A DNA stretch of 64,000 nt from Putridiphycobacter sp965230485 (lineage in GTDB: Bacteria; Bacteroidota; Bacteroidia; Flavobacteriales_D; Crocinitomicaceae). The notes beneath the pieces are model-generated. The model saw only the letters and a program-made list of their open reading frames with translations, did no database searches and was not told the origin of the DNA. Numbering within the stretch: the stretch's first letter is position 1; each line of letters opens with the position of its first letter. Shown in pieces: positions 63,016 through 64,000 of this stretch. The stretch is taken from NCBI GenBank assembly GCA_965230485.1, contig CBDDLA010000001.1, positions 2,790,001 through 2,854,000 on the forward strand, read 5' to 3'. A program made the translations under genes and the position numbers.

Positions 63016-64000
63016 ATGATGCAGGAAGAATACCTTCACTATTTATTTAAACATCAATTTTTCTCGAATACTTTTACCTCGGTAAAAGGTGAAAGTATAG
63101 AAATTATAAATCGCGGACAGCATAATCACAATGCTGGACCCGATTTTTTGGAAGGAAAAATAACATATGATAATAAGGTATGGGCTGGTCATATAGAATT
63201 TCATGTTAAATCTTCTGACTGGCTGAAACATGGACATCAAAATGATGTTAACTACAATAATGTGATTGTCCACTTCGTTTATGAATATGATCGACCTATT
63301 TTTATTGATGGTTACGAAGTTCCTACTATTGAACTTAAAAACCTTATTGATAGAGCGCATTATAACCACTACTTGAAGTTTAAAAATTCCAAAGATTGGA
63401 TAGCTTGTTCGGCTCAAATTCATTTAGTTAATGATTTCACGATATTTCAACAGAAGGAAAAAGCGTTAATAAATAGACTGATAAGAAAATCAGATATTAT
63501 ATTGCAAGATATAAAGCGTTTTAAAGGTAATCAGCACAAAGCATTTTGGATAGCGCTTGGAAAAGTTTTCGGTGGAAAAGTAAATGCTGAAGCATTTGCA
63601 AGCCTTGTTTTTAAAATTGAAGCACATCATTTAGCTCATCTAAATTATGATCTAAAAGAACTAGAGGCCTATTGTTTTGGTATAGCGGGATTTTTAAATA
63701 ATCCTTTGGTAGTAGATGATTACTTTGATGAGTTGAGAGAAAAGTTTTGGTATCAACAAAAATTGTTTGATATGGAGTCACTCAATGAGAAAATATGGAA
63801 ATTCTCACGTATGCGTCCAGGTAATTTTCCGACTATCAGGATAGCTCAATTTGCATCACTACTTGCAAAAACTAAATTTAATTATGTGGCACTCAAACCA
63901 AATGCCTTAAAATTATTAACACTTGATTTAAGCAGGTATTGGCAGCAACATTATCATTTTGGCAAAAAATCGACAAGAATGAATTCTGGTTTAACATTAA
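63016..64000 (+). CDS. DUF2851 family protein, 3' end cut by window edge
   Basis: The frame from ATG 63016 (or ATG 63019) is open to the end of the window, 328 codons. MQEEYLHYLFKHQFF, the GPDFLEGKITYDNKVWAGHIEFHVKSSDW block near residue 40, and RMRPGNFPTIRIAQFA near residue 275 match the DUF2851 family of Bacteroidota, from memory. Aspartate and glutamate at GPDF and GHIEFH suggest a nuclease-like core, but no function is established. About 90-100 further residues are expected. Confidence 0.88.
   Translation, partial: MMQEEYLHYLFKHQFFSNTFTSVKGESIEIINRGQHNHNAGPDFLEGKITYDNKVWAGHIEFHVKSSDWLKHGHQNDVNYNNVIVHFVYEYDRPIFIDGYEVPTIELKNLIDRAHYNHYLKFKNSKDWIACSAQIHLVNDFTIFQQKEKALINRLIRKSDIILQDIKRFKGNQHKAFWIALGKVFGGKVNAEAFASLVFKIEAHHLAHLNYDLKELEAYCFGIAGFLNNPLVVDDYFDELREKFWYQQKLFDMESLNEKIWKFSRMRPGNFPTIRIAQFASLLAKTKFNYVALKPNALKLLTLDLSRYWQQHYHFGKKSTRMNSGLTL

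Overview
This is a low-GC chromosomal window from a bacterium of the phylum Bacteroidota, most likely Flavobacteriales. Several independent signs agree. At least eight secreted proteins end in type IX secretion (T9SS) type A or B sorting domains. Promoters have the TAnnTTTG -7 element of this phylum. Shine-Dalgarno sites are not evident. The DnaG primase lacks most of its zinc ligands. DUF2851, PorE-like and VanZ-type genes also fit the group. No phage, transposase, integrase or CRISPR array is visible.

Layout. 1-10 kb: sugar nucleotide and housekeeping genes (gmd, cysQ, tonB, gcvH, prfB, panD, a flippase-like protein, rfaE2, manC, SprT-like). Inside this stretch is a compact two-gene locus, a small Cys-containing leader peptide followed by a DUF692/MNIO enzyme (6594-7985), which looks like a ribosomal natural-product (RiPP) or metal-binding peptide system. 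10-20 kb: dnaG, mscS, an FMN glutamate-synthase-like protein, rdgB, a PhnP-like hydrolase, a GH25 lysozyme, rluB, a DEAD-box helicase and tRNA-Gln. 20.6-23.5 kb: an HxlR-type regulator divergent from a four-gene operon of small SnoaL/NTF2 and SRPBCC-like proteins. The divergent promoter has two identical operator palindromes, and the segment is bracketed by the tRNA-Gln tail and an imperfect copy of that tail with its terminator.

24-36 kb: an accessory surface region of T9SS cargo proteins (beta-propellers, PKD, Ig-like), outer-membrane barrels and an ECF sigma factor with a membrane partner. The sigma gene and the divergent T9SS cargo gene share a matched promoter pair with the same -35-like block, the same 13-base spacer and nearly the same -10-like block, suggesting that the sigma factor controls both. 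36-47 kb: SGNH hydrolase, short J-protein, GNAT, polyprenyl synthase with an MMPL transporter, an M23 peptidase, a large T9SS type B adhesin-like protein and a GH3-like/beta-lactamase fusion. 47-57 kb: a giant TPR lipid- or envelope-associated protein overlapping an outer-membrane barrel gene, a PASTA protein, another T9SS cargo and rluD. 57-64 kb: a PorE-like OmpA/propeller protein, purM, prfA, pyrF, a small membrane protein and a truncated DUF2851 gene.

The strongest candidates for new biology are the MNIO-peptide locus, the HxlR-controlled operon with its twin operators, and the ECF sigma promoter pair. All functions are inferred from sequence motifs and context; no search was run.
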